From Marinilabiliaceae bacterium (lineage in GTDB: Bacteria > Bacteroidota > Bacteroidia > Bacteroidales > Marinilabiliaceae): 33,241 nt of DNA. Made by a program: the position numbers and the translations under genes. The first letter of the stretch is position 1, and each line of letters starts with the position of its first letter. The stretch covers positions 1 to 33,241 of the forward strand of contig JAOZOF010000012.1 of the NCBI GenBank assembly GCA_029933425.1. The letters are read 5' to 3'. The notes beneath the pieces were generated by a model. The model saw nothing but the letters and a program-made list of their open reading frames with translations. It was not told the DNA's origin and made no database searches. Shown here piece after piece: positions 18,053 through 28,059 of the stretch.

Positions 18053-21000
18053 ATGAAAGAAAAAAATATTCTTAATAAAATGTTATTGCTGATAATGGCA
18101 ACTATTATATATAGTTCCGGCTTATATTCTCAGCAAAACAAGATCGAAGTTAGCGGTATTGTTAAAGATGCCAAAACAGGAGAGCCTTTACCCGGAGTTT
18201 CGGTTTTTGTAAAAGGTACTATAATTGGAACCAGTACTGATATTGACGGAAAGTATAACATCGTTTTTACCGATCCTGCGTCAACAATAGCATATTCGTA
18301 TATAGGATATAAAAAGGTAGAAATAAATTATAGCGGAACAAATGTTATAAATGTTAATCTTGTTCCAGATACAGAGGTGTTGGATGAAGCAGTTGTTGTC
18401 GGTTTTAGCAAACAAAAGAAGATTTCAGTTACAGGATCAGTCAGTACGATAAAACCTGCCGAGTTGCAGACCTCTTCCTCAGAACTGACCAACTCATTTG
18501 CAGGACGTATTGCCGGTATTACCGCAGTACAGCGTAGTGGAGAACCCGGGTCTAACGGGTCAGAGTTTTGGATTAGGGGTATTTCAACTTTTGGGGCAAA
18601 TAATTCTCCGCTTGTATTTTTAGACGGAGTTGAAATACATCCTGGAGGAGACTTAAATTCCATTGATCCTTCAACAATAGAAAATTTCACAGTATTAAAG
18701 GATGCCTCAGCTACTGCCCTTTATGGAGCCAGAGGGGCCAACGGGGTTATTCTGATAACTACCAAAAATGGTATTGTATCGAAAAAACCAGTGGTCAACT
18801 TTCAGATCAGGAGTAAAGTGAATGCCCCTACTATGTTACCTGAGTTTACAGATGCTGTAACTTATATGAGAATGGCCAATGAAGCGGTACATAATAGTAA
18901 CCCTACAGCACCAAAAAAATATAGTGACTGGCAGATTGATGGTACTGAAAGAGGTTTAGATCCATATCTATTTCCAAATGTGAATTGGATGGATGAACTT
19001 TTCCGCCAATATTCACAGGAACAATATGCAAATGTAAGTTTACGGGGAGGCGGTCCGGCTGTACAGTATTACACTTCTGTTTCTTATACACACTCAAACG
19101 GATTATTGAAAGAGCCTGTTGGCAATAATAACAATATTAATTTTAACAGGTTAAATATCCGAAATAACCTTACCTCAAACCTAAGCAAAACTACGGTTTT
19201 ACAGGTTAACATAAGTACCAATTTTGAGAATAAAAGTGGGCCTAGAATAGCAGCAAACGACTTGTTTAGAAGTGTAATGTATGCAAATCCTGTGCAGTTC
19301 CCTCTTTATTTCCCCCCGCAGGAGGGAGATAATCATATAAGATTTGGTTCTAAATCAGGTGGGTATTTTGGTGTGTTTCCTAATCCTTACGCACAGTTGC
19401 AAAGTGGTAATTCAGAGGGCAAGACAATGACTTTAATGGCATTGGCAAAAATATCACAGGATATCCCCTGGATTAAGGGATTGAGTGCTGATGTAATGTT
19501 TTCAGTAAAACAATGGACTCTTGCAGGCCGTAATCAAGGATATGATCCTTTTTTCTATAAAGTAGATCCGGCATCAATAATCCCTGTCGGTCCTGATGAA
19601 TATGAGTATGATGTAGTATTGGTTGGGGAAGGTGGTAATACAGCATTGTCATTTGGTAACTGGGATGATGGAAATACAACAATATTTTTGCAGCCGCAAA
19701 TAAATTATAATCGTGTTTTTGGCAAGCATGATATACAATCACTTTTCGTGTATAGCCAGAAAAGTTATACTATAAATGATGCCGGTTATCCCCAAATCTT
19801 ACCATTCCGGAACCAGGGGCTATCTGCAAGAATATCATATATGTATGATAATAAATATATGATAGAAACCAATATGGGATATACAGGAAGTGAAAATTTC
19901 GCCCCGGAGCACAGATTTGGTTTCTTCCCGTCAGTCTCTGTAGGATATGCTATCTCGAATGAAGATTTTTTTAAGAATGCTTTTGATAATGTAATCCGTT
20001 TATTGAAGTTTAGGGCATCTTATGGATTAACAGGGAACGATCAAATAGGATCACGTCGCTTCCCTTTCTATTCCGATGTGAATCTTTATGAACATTCGTT
20101 GGGTTATCCAATGGGGTATGATTTTAATAATTACCGCCCGGGAGTTCTAATTCGTGAATATGAAAATAAAGATGTAACATGGGAAACAGGTGAGAAAATT
20201 AATGCTGGTGTAGATATTGAATTGGTTTTGGGTTTGAATGTGACTGCGGATTATTTTAAGGAGAAAAGAAGCGGTATCCTGATGAAACGTTCAGTTATAC
20301 CATCTCATTTAGGAATAGGCGAAGCTGACCCGTTTGGGAATCTTGGTGTGGTTGAAAATTCGGGAGTTGATATTGCAGTAAATTATAATAAAGCTGTTTC
20401 GTCCGATCTCATTATAAAATTTATGGGCACATTCACTTTTGCCAGGAATAAAATCTTAGAATTTGATGAGCCGCCGGGATTTGCCGAGAAATATCCAAAT
20501 CTGACCAGGGTAGGCAGACCGGTAAATCAAATTTACGGATTAAGAGCTGCGAATATTTTTAATTCACAGGAAGATGTTGATGTAAGCCCTCTGCAAACCT
20601 TTGGTTCTTATACAGTGGGAGATTTAAGATACATGAACATTAATGATGATTACATTGTTGATGCGAACGATTTTGTTCCTATGGGGTATCCCTGGATCCC
20701 TGAAATCAATTATGGTTTTGGATCATCTGTACAATATAAAAAATTTGATGTGTCCTTCTTTTTCCAGGGAGTTGCCAGGACATCTTTCATGCTGGGTGAC
20801 ATTTATCCTTTCACTACAGAATTTGAGCGTAATGCTTTAAAATTTATTGCTGATGATTACTGGAGTGAAGATAATCGCAACCCTTATGCAACATATCCCA
20901 GAATAACTGAAATAATTAATGATAATAACAACATGCCCTCTTCATGGTGGTTAAGGAATGGTGCTTTTTTGAGGCTGAAAGACTTAGAGTTTGGCTATAA

Positions 21001-21151
21001 AATAAATAAGTTGATACGTGTCTATGCGATGGCACAGAATATTCTGACCTTCTCTGAATTCAAACTATGGGACCCTGAGATTTCAAGCAATAATGGCTTA
21101 AGGTATCCTACTCAGAAGAGTGTTGCATTAGGATTACAATTTAACTTATAA
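18053..21151 (+). CDS. SusC/RagA-family TonB-dependent outer membrane transporter
   Basis: Carboxypeptidase-D-like N-terminal domain (VSGIVKDAKTGEPLPGVSVFVKGT), plug domain (SIDPSTIENFTVLKDASATALYGARGANGVILITTK), C-terminal beta barrel. Confidence 0.97.
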   Translation: MKEKNILNKMLLLIMATIIYSSGLYSQQNKIEVSGIVKDAKTGEPLPGVSVFVKGTIIGTSTDIDGKYNIVFTDPASTIAYSYIGYKKVEINYSGTNVINVNLVPDTEVLDEAVVVGFSKQKKISVTGSVSTIKPAELQTSSSELTNSFAGRIAGITAVQRSGEPGSNGSEFWIRGISTFGANNSPLVFLDGVEIHPGGDLNSIDPSTIENFTVLKDASATALYGARGANGVILITTKNGIVSKKPVVNFQIRSKVNAPTMLPEFTDAVTYMRMANEAVHNSNPTAPKKYSDWQIDGTERGLDPYLFPNVNWMDELFRQYSQEQYANVSLRGGGPAVQYYTSVSYTHSNGLLKEPVGNNNNINFNRLNIRNNLTSNLSKTTVLQVNISTNFENKSGPRIAANDLFRSVMYANPVQFPLYFPPQEGDNHIRFGSKSGGYFGVFPNPYAQLQSGNSEGKTMTLMALAKISQDIPWIKGLSADVMFSVKQWTLAGRNQGYDPFFYKVDPASIIPVGPDEYEYDVVLVGEGGNTALSFGNWDDGNTTIFLQPQINYNRVFGKHDIQSLFVYSQKSYTINDAGYPQILPFRNQGLSARISYMYDNKYMIETNMGYTGSENFAPEHRFGFFPSVSVGYAISNEDFFKNAFDNVIRLLKFRASYGLTGNDQIGSRRFPFYSDVNLYEHSLGYPMGYDFNNYRPGVLIREYENKDVTWETGEKINAGVDIELVLGLNVTADYFKEKRSGILMKRSVIPSHLGIGEADPFGNLGVVENSGVDIAVNYNKAVSSDLIIKFMGTFTFARNKILEFDEPPGFAEKYPNLTRVGRPVNQIYGLRAANIFNSQEDVDVSPLQTFGSYTVGDLRYMNINDDYIVDANDFVPMGYPWIPEINYGFGSSVQYKKFDVSFFFQGVARTSFMLGDIYPFTTEFERNALKFIADDYWSEDNRNPYATYPRITEIINDNNNMPSSWWLRNGAFLRLKDLEFGYKINKLIRVYAMAQNILTFSEFKLWDPEISSNNGLRYPTQKSVALGLQFNL

Positions 21152-21165
21152 AAAACATTAATGTT

Positions 21166-22989
21166 ATGATTAAGAATATTAGTAAAGTAGTAGCACTAAT
21201 TGCTATTCTGGTAAGTTTTGAATCGTGTGATTTTCTCGATATTGTACCTGAAAATGTAGCTACAATTGATGATGCTTTTACACGCCCTACCGAGGCAAAT
21301 AACTTTTTGTACTCACTTTATGCTTTTTTACCTAAAGTAAATGACCACTTAACATATCCCCAGCAATGGGGTAATGACGAGGTCGTTATTCCATGGACCT
21401 GGTATGATGCCTACAAACTGGTTACTCAGCCCAATAATGTGACATCACCGTTTTTTGATTACTGGGGCAACCCGTCAGGACATGCTTATAACTATTTTGA
21501 AGGAATACGTCAGGCATATATCTTTCTTGATAATATAGAGGGCACTCCGGGTTTTACAGAAGATCAAATGAAGACAATGATTGGAGAAGCTAAATTCATA
21601 ATTGGATATTTGCATTTTTTGTTAATGAGACAATATGGTCCTACAATTTTAATCGATCATGCCATAGAGTTGGATGCTGATGCTGTGTATTACTTTCCTC
21701 ACAGAGCATCTCTTGATGAGGTTGTTTATTTTTGTTCTTCAAAGTTTGATGAGGCTTATGAATTAGTTCCCGACAGCAGGGCAAAAATTGATATGGGACG
21801 AATTACCAAATCAATTGTTTCATCCATAAAAGCCCGAATGCTTTTGTATGCTGCAAGCCCTCTGTTTAATGGAAATCCTGACTATAGTAATTTTGTTGAT
21901 AATGAGGGTAAACATCTAATGCCGACAAGTTATGATAATGAAAAATGGAAAAAAGCCATTGAAGCTTTGGAAACAGCCTTAGAGGATGCTGAGGCCGCAG
22001 GCATTACATTGTATAGGGGGAAAAATGATGTTGTCGAGAATTACCGTTATGCCTTGGTAGAACCCTGGAATAGTGAACTTATATGGGGACACCGTCAGGA
22101 GTATTACTGGGGATGGCAGCGACATTCTGCACCGAGAGTAATTGAAGGAGGTGCAGTAACAGCAGCAGGAGGGAATGGCCCTACTTTACAAGAGGTTGAA
22201 CTATACTACACAAAGAACGGGTTACCCATTGACGAGGACCCCGATTATGATTACTCAGGGCGGTTTAATATTGCAACAGGTGACAGCACGATTATTTTAC
22301 ATCGTAATCGTGAACCAAGGTTTTATTCCAATATTGCTTTTGATAGAGGAATATATGAGATAAATGACAATGAGCAGGTTATGCATTTCAGATATCAGGA
22401 AAAGGACGGATATGACGGAGTAGACAGGTCAAATTATACCAGGAGCGGTTATCTTGTTAAAAAACTTGTTCATCCGCAAACAACCTTTACAGCCACAGAG
22501 AATACGTATGTTGATTACCCCTGGCCGAAAGTCCGTTTGGCAGAATTATACCTTAATATGGCAGAGGCTTTAAATGAGTATGCCTATGGAACAACAGACA
22601 AATTTGGGCATGATGCTGTGTATTATCTTAATCTAATTAGAGACAGGGCAGGCATCCCCGATGTTATGACTTCGTGGAGTGTCTCAAAATCACCTGACAA
22701 ACCAACTAACCAGGATGGAATGCGTGAAATTATACAAATGGAAAGAAGCATTGAATTGGCATTCGAAGGGCATAGAATGTGGGATATCAGAAGGTGGAAA
22801 CGAGGGGCAGAATTTGCGAAGCCGGCTTATGGGTTAAATATTGAAGCTGTCAACCCCACATCTTTCTATCGAAAAACTAAAATTGAGGATAGATATTTTG
22901 ATGAAAGTAAAAGTTACTTATGGCCGATTAGTTTAATTGAATTACAAAAAAATCCAAATTTAGTTCAAAACCCTGGCTATTCGCATTAA
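21166..22989 (+). CDS. SusD/RagB-family surface glycan-binding lipoprotein
   Basis: Lipobox VSFESCDFLDIVPE. C-terminal IELAFEGHRMWDIRRWKRG...LWPISLIELQKNPNLVQNPGY. Starts 14 nt after the SusC-like gene. Confidence 0.97.
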   Translation: MIKNISKVVALIAILVSFESCDFLDIVPENVATIDDAFTRPTEANNFLYSLYAFLPKVNDHLTYPQQWGNDEVVIPWTWYDAYKLVTQPNNVTSPFFDYWGNPSGHAYNYFEGIRQAYIFLDNIEGTPGFTEDQMKTMIGEAKFIIGYLHFLLMRQYGPTILIDHAIELDADAVYYFPHRASLDEVVYFCSSKFDEAYELVPDSRAKIDMGRITKSIVSSIKARMLLYAASPLFNGNPDYSNFVDNEGKHLMPTSYDNEKWKKAIEALETALEDAEAAGITLYRGKNDVVENYRYALVEPWNSELIWGHRQEYYWGWQRHSAPRVIEGGAVTAAGGNGPTLQEVELYYTKNGLPIDEDPDYDYSGRFNIATGDSTIILHRNREPRFYSNIAFDRGIYEINDNEQVMHFRYQEKDGYDGVDRSNYTRSGYLVKKLVHPQTTFTATENTYVDYPWPKVRLAELYLNMAEALNEYAYGTTDKFGHDAVYYLNLIRDRAGIPDVMTSWSVSKSPDKPTNQDGMREIIQMERSIELAFEGHRMWDIRRWKRGAEFAKPAYGLNIEAVNPTSFYRKTKIEDRYFDESKSYLWPISLIELQKNPNLVQNPGYSH

Positions 22990-23046
22990 AATTAAGATAA
23001 TTAATGATTACAAGTTTTTTAATGTATCAAACATTTCTATTACGTG

Positions 23047-24231
23047 ATGAAAAAAATTGAGCTTATGAAATATAAAAATATAATATTTAGTATGTTGGCA
23101 ATTATGATAATTGTTTCTTCATGTGAGAAGCCCGATGAAAATGAATTTCCGGAGGTAATCTCGCCATTGGCAAAACTATTATCATTTAACATCAAAGGTG
23201 AATATATTGAACCTGGTGATTCATTAATTTTTGAAGCTGATGTAGATACTGCAAACAGGATTGTTTCAGGTATTATCCCGCCTATTTATAATATTAATAA
23301 AATTATACCGGAGATTATGGCCTCAAGGGGTGCTACTGTTAACCCGGAAAGCGGGATGCCGCAGGATTTTACCAATCCTCCTTCATATAAGATTACCAGT
23401 AGAAATGGACAAGTAACGGAAATATACAATGTAAACATGTATATGGCCGGAATGGTATCTTTCTCTATTGGTGGCACAGAGTTGGATATTGATTATAATG
23501 ATAACACAATTATAAAGGTATTTAATCCTGATGAAAGCCCGATAGATGATATCGCTAATGTTGTGCCTGATATAGTTATTACCGAAGGATCTTCTTTGCA
23601 GCCTGCTATTGGAGATACAATAGATTTAAGAAGCCCGGTTATTTACAGCCTTATAACAGACAGGGGTGATACGATAAATTATTTTGTTAGCATAAAGGTT
23701 GATGCAAGCTTTGACGATTTTAGCAATTTTGAAAATGATTGGGAACGAATAGGAAATATTACTTGGGACTATTCGGGAACACCATTGAAACTTCAAAACG
23801 ATTGGGGATGGTGTAATTACAATGGTGCAATTAAAAAGGATGTTGACCTGCAAGGTGACTTTATGGTCGAGCTAAAGGCCAGAATAACTAATGCAGAAGA
23901 TGTATGGCCGGCTACAGGTTTCTTTGTTGGCGGAAACCTGGATGGCACTAATCCTGCCTATGTTTTTGCAATAAAAGGAGAATTTGGAGCCACAAATCTA
24001 GTTGGCTTCCATGGTCGCGACGGATGGATAGATGCAGCTATTGAAGTAGATGGCCTTAATAACCGAGAATGGACTATTATGCGAATGGAGAAGAGAGGCA
24101 ATGAGATAAAATCGTATGTAAACGATGTTCTTGTATCGACTTATACCATTGAAGGAGTTGAAGGTACTTTAGGTTTATTTGGAGAGAGAGTGTCAGCAGA
24201 GTTTGAGTATATAAAGTTTCAACAATTATAA
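23047..24231 (+). CDS. SusE-position surface lipoprotein: DUF5018-like N-terminus plus C-terminal LamG/DUF1080-like domain
   Basis: Lipobox IIVSSCEKPDENEF. The C-terminal ~170 aa (FDDFSNFENDWERIG...LGLFGERVSAEFEYIKF) is homologous to the repeats in the next gene. The track start at 23044 is GTG. Confidence 0.75.
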   Translation: MKKIELMKYKNIIFSMLAIMIIVSSCEKPDENEFPEVISPLAKLLSFNIKGEYIEPGDSLIFEADVDTANRIVSGIIPPIYNINKIIPEIMASRGATVNPESGMPQDFTNPPSYKITSRNGQVTEIYNVNMYMAGMVSFSIGGTELDIDYNDNTIIKVFNPDESPIDDIANVVPDIVITEGSSLQPAIGDTIDLRSPVIYSLITDRGDTINYFVSIKVDASFDDFSNFENDWERIGNITWDYSGTPLKLQNDWGWCNYNGAIKKDVDLQGDFMVELKARITNAEDVWPATGFFVGGNLDGTNPAYVFAIKGEFGATNLVGFHGRDGWIDAAIEVDGLNNREWTIMRMEKRGNEIKSYVNDVLVSTYTIEGVEGTLGLFGERVSAEFEYIKFQQL

Positions 24232-24240
24232 CGTGTTAAA

Positions 24241-24275
24241 AGGCCTGCCTCGGGCAAATGCTTTGAGGCAGGCTA
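24241..24275 (+). terminator. Intergenic hairpin (GCCTGCCTC-N13-GAGGCAGGC)
   Basis: Perfect 9-bp arms at 24243-24251 and 24265-24273. No clean T-tract follows, so it may be an attenuator or RNA-stability hairpin rather than a full terminator. Confidence 0.55.
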
Positions 24276-24347
24276 AAATTATTATGAAAAAGAATACTCA
24301 ATTATAAATATTAACAAAAACGAATTTATTAACTAAAGCTTAACATT

Positions 24348-26273
24348 ATGAGAACTAAGAATTTTACTTTTTTGATTTCAATGCTTTTTACGGCAGTTTT
24401 ATCGGCTCAAACAGTCGATGATTTTTCAAACTTTGATACCGATTGGACAAAAGTCGATGACAACAGTAGTGTCATTTGGGGAAGATCTGATGATGGAAAT
24501 CTGACTATGCAAAATGACTGGGGATTTGCCCATGTTGATGGAGCTACTAAAAACGGAGTTGATCTTCAGGGTGATTTCTATGTTGAATTGAAGGTTAAAG
24601 TTAGTGCAGCAGAGGACGAATGGCCTGCTTCGGGTTTCTTTGTAGGGGGAAACATAGATGGTGTAATGCCCAAATATTTATTTGCGTTAAAGCGGGATCA
24701 TCAGGCTGTTGACCTGGAAGGTGTACATGCCGATGTTTCAGATGACGGCACTTTTAATCCCGGGTGGATAGATTCATATGCAGTTCCAGTGTTAGATAAT
24801 ACAACATGGACAATTCTAAGGATGGAGAAAGTTGGTGATAATATAAAGTCTTATGTTAATGGAAGGTTAGTCTCGGACCAGATAATAGCCGGGGTAACAG
24901 GGAAATTAGGAATAATGACAGAAAGAGCAACTACCGAATTTGCGTATATAGAATTTGGAAGTTTTACACCGGGTACTCCAGCAACAGGAGATTTTGCAAA
25001 TTTTGCCACAGAATGGACTACTGTTGGTTTGGATAATGCAGCAGTAGATGCAAATGGTGTTTTACAAATAAGTAATATAGGTTGGGTTAATACAGATCGT
25101 ACAACAAAGAATGGACTTACTATTGATGGCTCAAGAGATTATGACATAAACGTAAAAGCCAGGTTTGTAAGAGCTATAGGCTGTTGCCCTACTATAGGTG
25201 TTTTTATTGACGACAATGGTGATGGTAACCCGCAGTATCTGTTAGGACTAAAAGGGGAGAATGGCAATCAGGTAGGGATTCATGATATTAACGGGTGGTA
25301 TAATTATGATATAAGGGTAGATAATTTGTTGAACAGGGAATGGTCAGATATCAGAATTATTAAACGGGGCGATATTATAACTACATGTGTAAATGGAAAG
25401 TTGGTTAATACCGGAGGGATCTACATCCCCAATTTAGGCGGTAATTTATGTCTGATGGCAGATGGTGCTGTAGGTGAATTTGCGTCTGTAACTGTGACAT
25501 ATAAGGACGACACATCTACAGGTTCTTTTGCTGACTTTGCAACAGAATGGACTGTGACAGGTGATGCCGTAACAACTGTTACTGCTAATGATATGTTATT
25601 TTATAGTAATATTGGTTGGGCAAATACTGAAGGTACACTGAAAGATGGTGTAAATCTTTCAGGTGATTTTAAAGTGGATGTAGAAGTAAGACTTATGGGG
25701 CAAATAGGAGCTTTCCCTACAGCCGGATTCTTTATCGATGGTGATTTTACAGGAAACCCAAAATTTATATTGGCACTAAAAGGTGAAGGGAATAATATAG
25801 TAGGATATCACAATGATGTCAGTTGGCAAGAATGGTATAATGTTGATGGTCTTGATAATTATGAATGGACAAAATTAACAGTTACCTGCGTAGGTTCTGA
25901 ATTAAAGGCATATATTAATGACAACCTGGTTCTGACAAAAACTGTTTCAAATTTTGGTGGCACCTTAGGTTTGTTTACTGATGGTGCTGCAGCAGAATTC
26001 AAATCTGTTACGCATGGAGATGTGCCAACATCAGTACAAAAAAATATAGCTCAGTCAATAAAAATGTATCCTAACCCGGCTAATGACGTTGTAACAATAG
26101 ATGCTGATGAGTTTCAGACAATAGAGGTATTTAATTTAAATGGTCAAATGATTCTAAAACTTAATGGAGGAAAGAGGCTCACGATAAATACGTCTGAACT
26201 TAAAGAAGGAGTTTATCTCGTTAGGTTTTCAAATAATAATACATCTATTACCCAAAGGTTAATAGTTAAGTAA
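24348..26273 (+). CDS. Secreted protein with three tandem LamG/DUF1080-like domains and a T9SS type A sorting domain; candidate glycan-binding protein
   Basis: Three repeats starting at about 24414, 24987 and 25520 share F(S/A)(N/D)F.T(D/E)W...DG...G.F(F/I)(V/D)..DG.P.(Y/F)(L/I)(F/L).LK..N....G.H...W...GxLxLMxxxAxxEF. C-terminus KMYPNPANDVVTI...ELKEGVYLVRFSNNNTSITQRLIVK. Confidence 0.85.
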   Translation: MRTKNFTFLISMLFTAVLSAQTVDDFSNFDTDWTKVDDNSSVIWGRSDDGNLTMQNDWGFAHVDGATKNGVDLQGDFYVELKVKVSAAEDEWPASGFFVGGNIDGVMPKYLFALKRDHQAVDLEGVHADVSDDGTFNPGWIDSYAVPVLDNTTWTILRMEKVGDNIKSYVNGRLVSDQIIAGVTGKLGIMTERATTEFAYIEFGSFTPGTPATGDFANFATEWTTVGLDNAAVDANGVLQISNIGWVNTDRTTKNGLTIDGSRDYDINVKARFVRAIGCCPTIGVFIDDNGDGNPQYLLGLKGENGNQVGIHDINGWYNYDIRVDNLLNREWSDIRIIKRGDIITTCVNGKLVNTGGIYIPNLGGNLCLMADGAVGEFASVTVTYKDDTSTGSFADFATEWTVTGDAVTTVTANDMLFYSNIGWANTEGTLKDGVNLSGDFKVDVEVRLMGQIGAFPTAGFFIDGDFTGNPKFILALKGEGNNIVGYHNDVSWQEWYNVDGLDNYEWTKLTVTCVGSELKAYINDNLVLTKTVSNFGGTLGLFTDGAAAEFKSVTHGDVPTSVQKNIAQSIKMYPNPANDVVTIDADEFQTIEVFNLNGQMILKLNGGKRLTINTSELKEGVYLVRFSNNNTSITQRLIVK

Positions 26274-26290
26274 ACCGGTTAAAAAAGTTT

Positions 26291-26334
26291 TAGGTAGCAG
26301 ATGTTTAATAGTCTGCTACCTATTTTATATTTTT
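26291..26334 (+). terminator. Rho-independent terminator
   Basis: Perfect 11-bp inverted repeat TAGGTAGCAGA (26291-26301) / TCTGCTACCTA (26312-26322) with a 10-nt loop, followed by TTTTATATTTTT. Confidence 0.88.
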
Positions 26335-26508
26335 AGTTTAGGATAATCATAATTGCCATAAAATAGTAGATGCTCGTTTAGCTTTTATGTGTTTTTGTCA
26401 TGTTGTAATATTGTGGTCAATATCACGCATGCTGGAACTTTTTTTTAGTTAACGAATATTGTTTTATATAGATAGTTCTATGGTCGTTTGGGGTTTAAAA
26501 TTATAAAG

Positions 26509-28002
26509 ATGAACATAATAAAATATTTAATTGTAATTTCCGGTATAATGTTAATCTTTGTTTCGTGTAGAGATGAGAAAGACAATAGTGATCTGGAACC
26601 GGATGAAAAATACTATACAAATCCATTCTTTTTACCAAATCAGAGCAAGCATATAGGAGCAGGAGATCCGGCAACAATACGTTGGATGGGTAAATATTAT
26701 TTAACGGTAAGCAGAAACCCTTTGGATGCCGGTATTATGATGTGGGAGTCAGAGAATTTAGTTGACTGGGAGTATCTTGGTATAATATCGGATGCACCGG
26801 AAGTAAATGATGCATGGGCTCCTGAGGTTTTTTATTATGAGGGTGCTTTTTATATGTACACTTCAGGGCCTGATAATAATCACAGGGTCTTGAAATTTGA
26901 AACGTCAAAACAAGATAAACCATCACCTTTTGGAGAATATACCGTTGTTAGTACAAATATGTTTCCCGGAGCTGATCATGATATTGATGCTACACCTTTT
27001 AGGGATGATAATGGGGATTTGTATTTTTTATTTTCAGGCGGAGGCGGAATACAATATATAAAAACCAATTCTCCTGTTGATGGCGACAAGCCCGTACATA
27101 AGTTAAGAAGATGTTTTGTTAAGGTTCCTGAGGATGATAGAGGCTCTACATGGACAGAAGGCCCGTCTGTAATAAAAAAGAATGGGATTTATTATATGAC
27201 TTATTGCGGAAATGATGTAATAAGAGTCGATTATCAGGTACATGCAGCAAGCGGTTCAAGCATTGAAGCACTAACTCCGGTATCACATAATCCAATATTG
27301 AAACATACCGAAGGATTTTCTAATGGAACAGGTCATAGTCATAATGTATTAGGCCCGGATCTTAAAACATATTATACAACATACCATGTAAAAATATATG
27401 AAGGCAATCTGGCAGAAACAGGTTTGCCGTTGTATAGATATACAATGCTTAATAAAATCGAGTTTCATCCGGATGGAGATGTAACGTCTGAGGTTACTTT
27501 TGATGAACAACCTGTACCAAAAATGGCAGAATGGTCAGACGGTTTTAATAGGGATTTTATTGGTGATGAATGGGCAGTTACCGGAGATTGGAGCATGAAT
27601 AACAATTTTGCAGTTACCGGAACCGGTAATGGCAGTAGTTTGCTCTCTACAAAAAAGACTTCAGAGAACGAGTTCGTAGTTGAAGGCTATGTTAAAGTAA
27701 AGCCGGGGTCAACAGGAGGAATAGTTACAGATAATGGCGAATTAAAAGCGTTATTGGATTACGATAAAAAGCAGTTAATTATTATGCAGAAACAGGGTGT
27801 TTCAAATGTAGATATTCCGGATAGCAACTTTGATGTATGGCATCAGATAAAAATATCATTGAAGGATGGTAATGTTATTGTCTGGTTTGATAACATGAAA
27901 AAGTTTCAAGATAGTTATTCGGAAGCCGGGAAATCAAATGTTGGTTACTATGTTGAAAAAGGGAACGTAGATTTTGCGTGGATTGCTTTTTCTTCATATT
28001 AA
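26509..28002 (+). CDS. GH43-family glycosidase lipoprotein with C-terminal LamG-like domain
   Basis: Candidate catalytic triad in GDPATIRWMGKYYL, HDIDATPF and WTEGPSVIKKNGIYYMTY. Lipobox LIFVSC. The track start at 26488 is TTG; ATG 26509 is preferred. Confidence 0.88.
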   Translation: MNIIKYLIVISGIMLIFVSCRDEKDNSDLEPDEKYYTNPFFLPNQSKHIGAGDPATIRWMGKYYLTVSRNPLDAGIMMWESENLVDWEYLGIISDAPEVNDAWAPEVFYYEGAFYMYTSGPDNNHRVLKFETSKQDKPSPFGEYTVVSTNMFPGADHDIDATPFRDDNGDLYFLFSGGGGIQYIKTNSPVDGDKPVHKLRRCFVKVPEDDRGSTWTEGPSVIKKNGIYYMTYCGNDVIRVDYQVHAASGSSIEALTPVSHNPILKHTEGFSNGTGHSHNVLGPDLKTYYTTYHVKIYEGNLAETGLPLYRYTMLNKIEFHPDGDVTSEVTFDEQPVPKMAEWSDGFNRDFIGDEWAVTGDWSMNNNFAVTGTGNGSSLLSTKKTSENEFVVEGYVKVKPGSTGGIVTDNGELKALLDYDKKQLIIMQKQGVSNVDIPDSNFDVWHQIKISLKDGNVIVWFDNMKKFQDSYSEAGKSNVGYYVEKGNVDFAWIAFSSY

Positions 28003-28059
28003 GTTAGTTGTAATAAGCAGATAAAAAATAATAAGATATTAGAATTTAAAATAAGCAGT

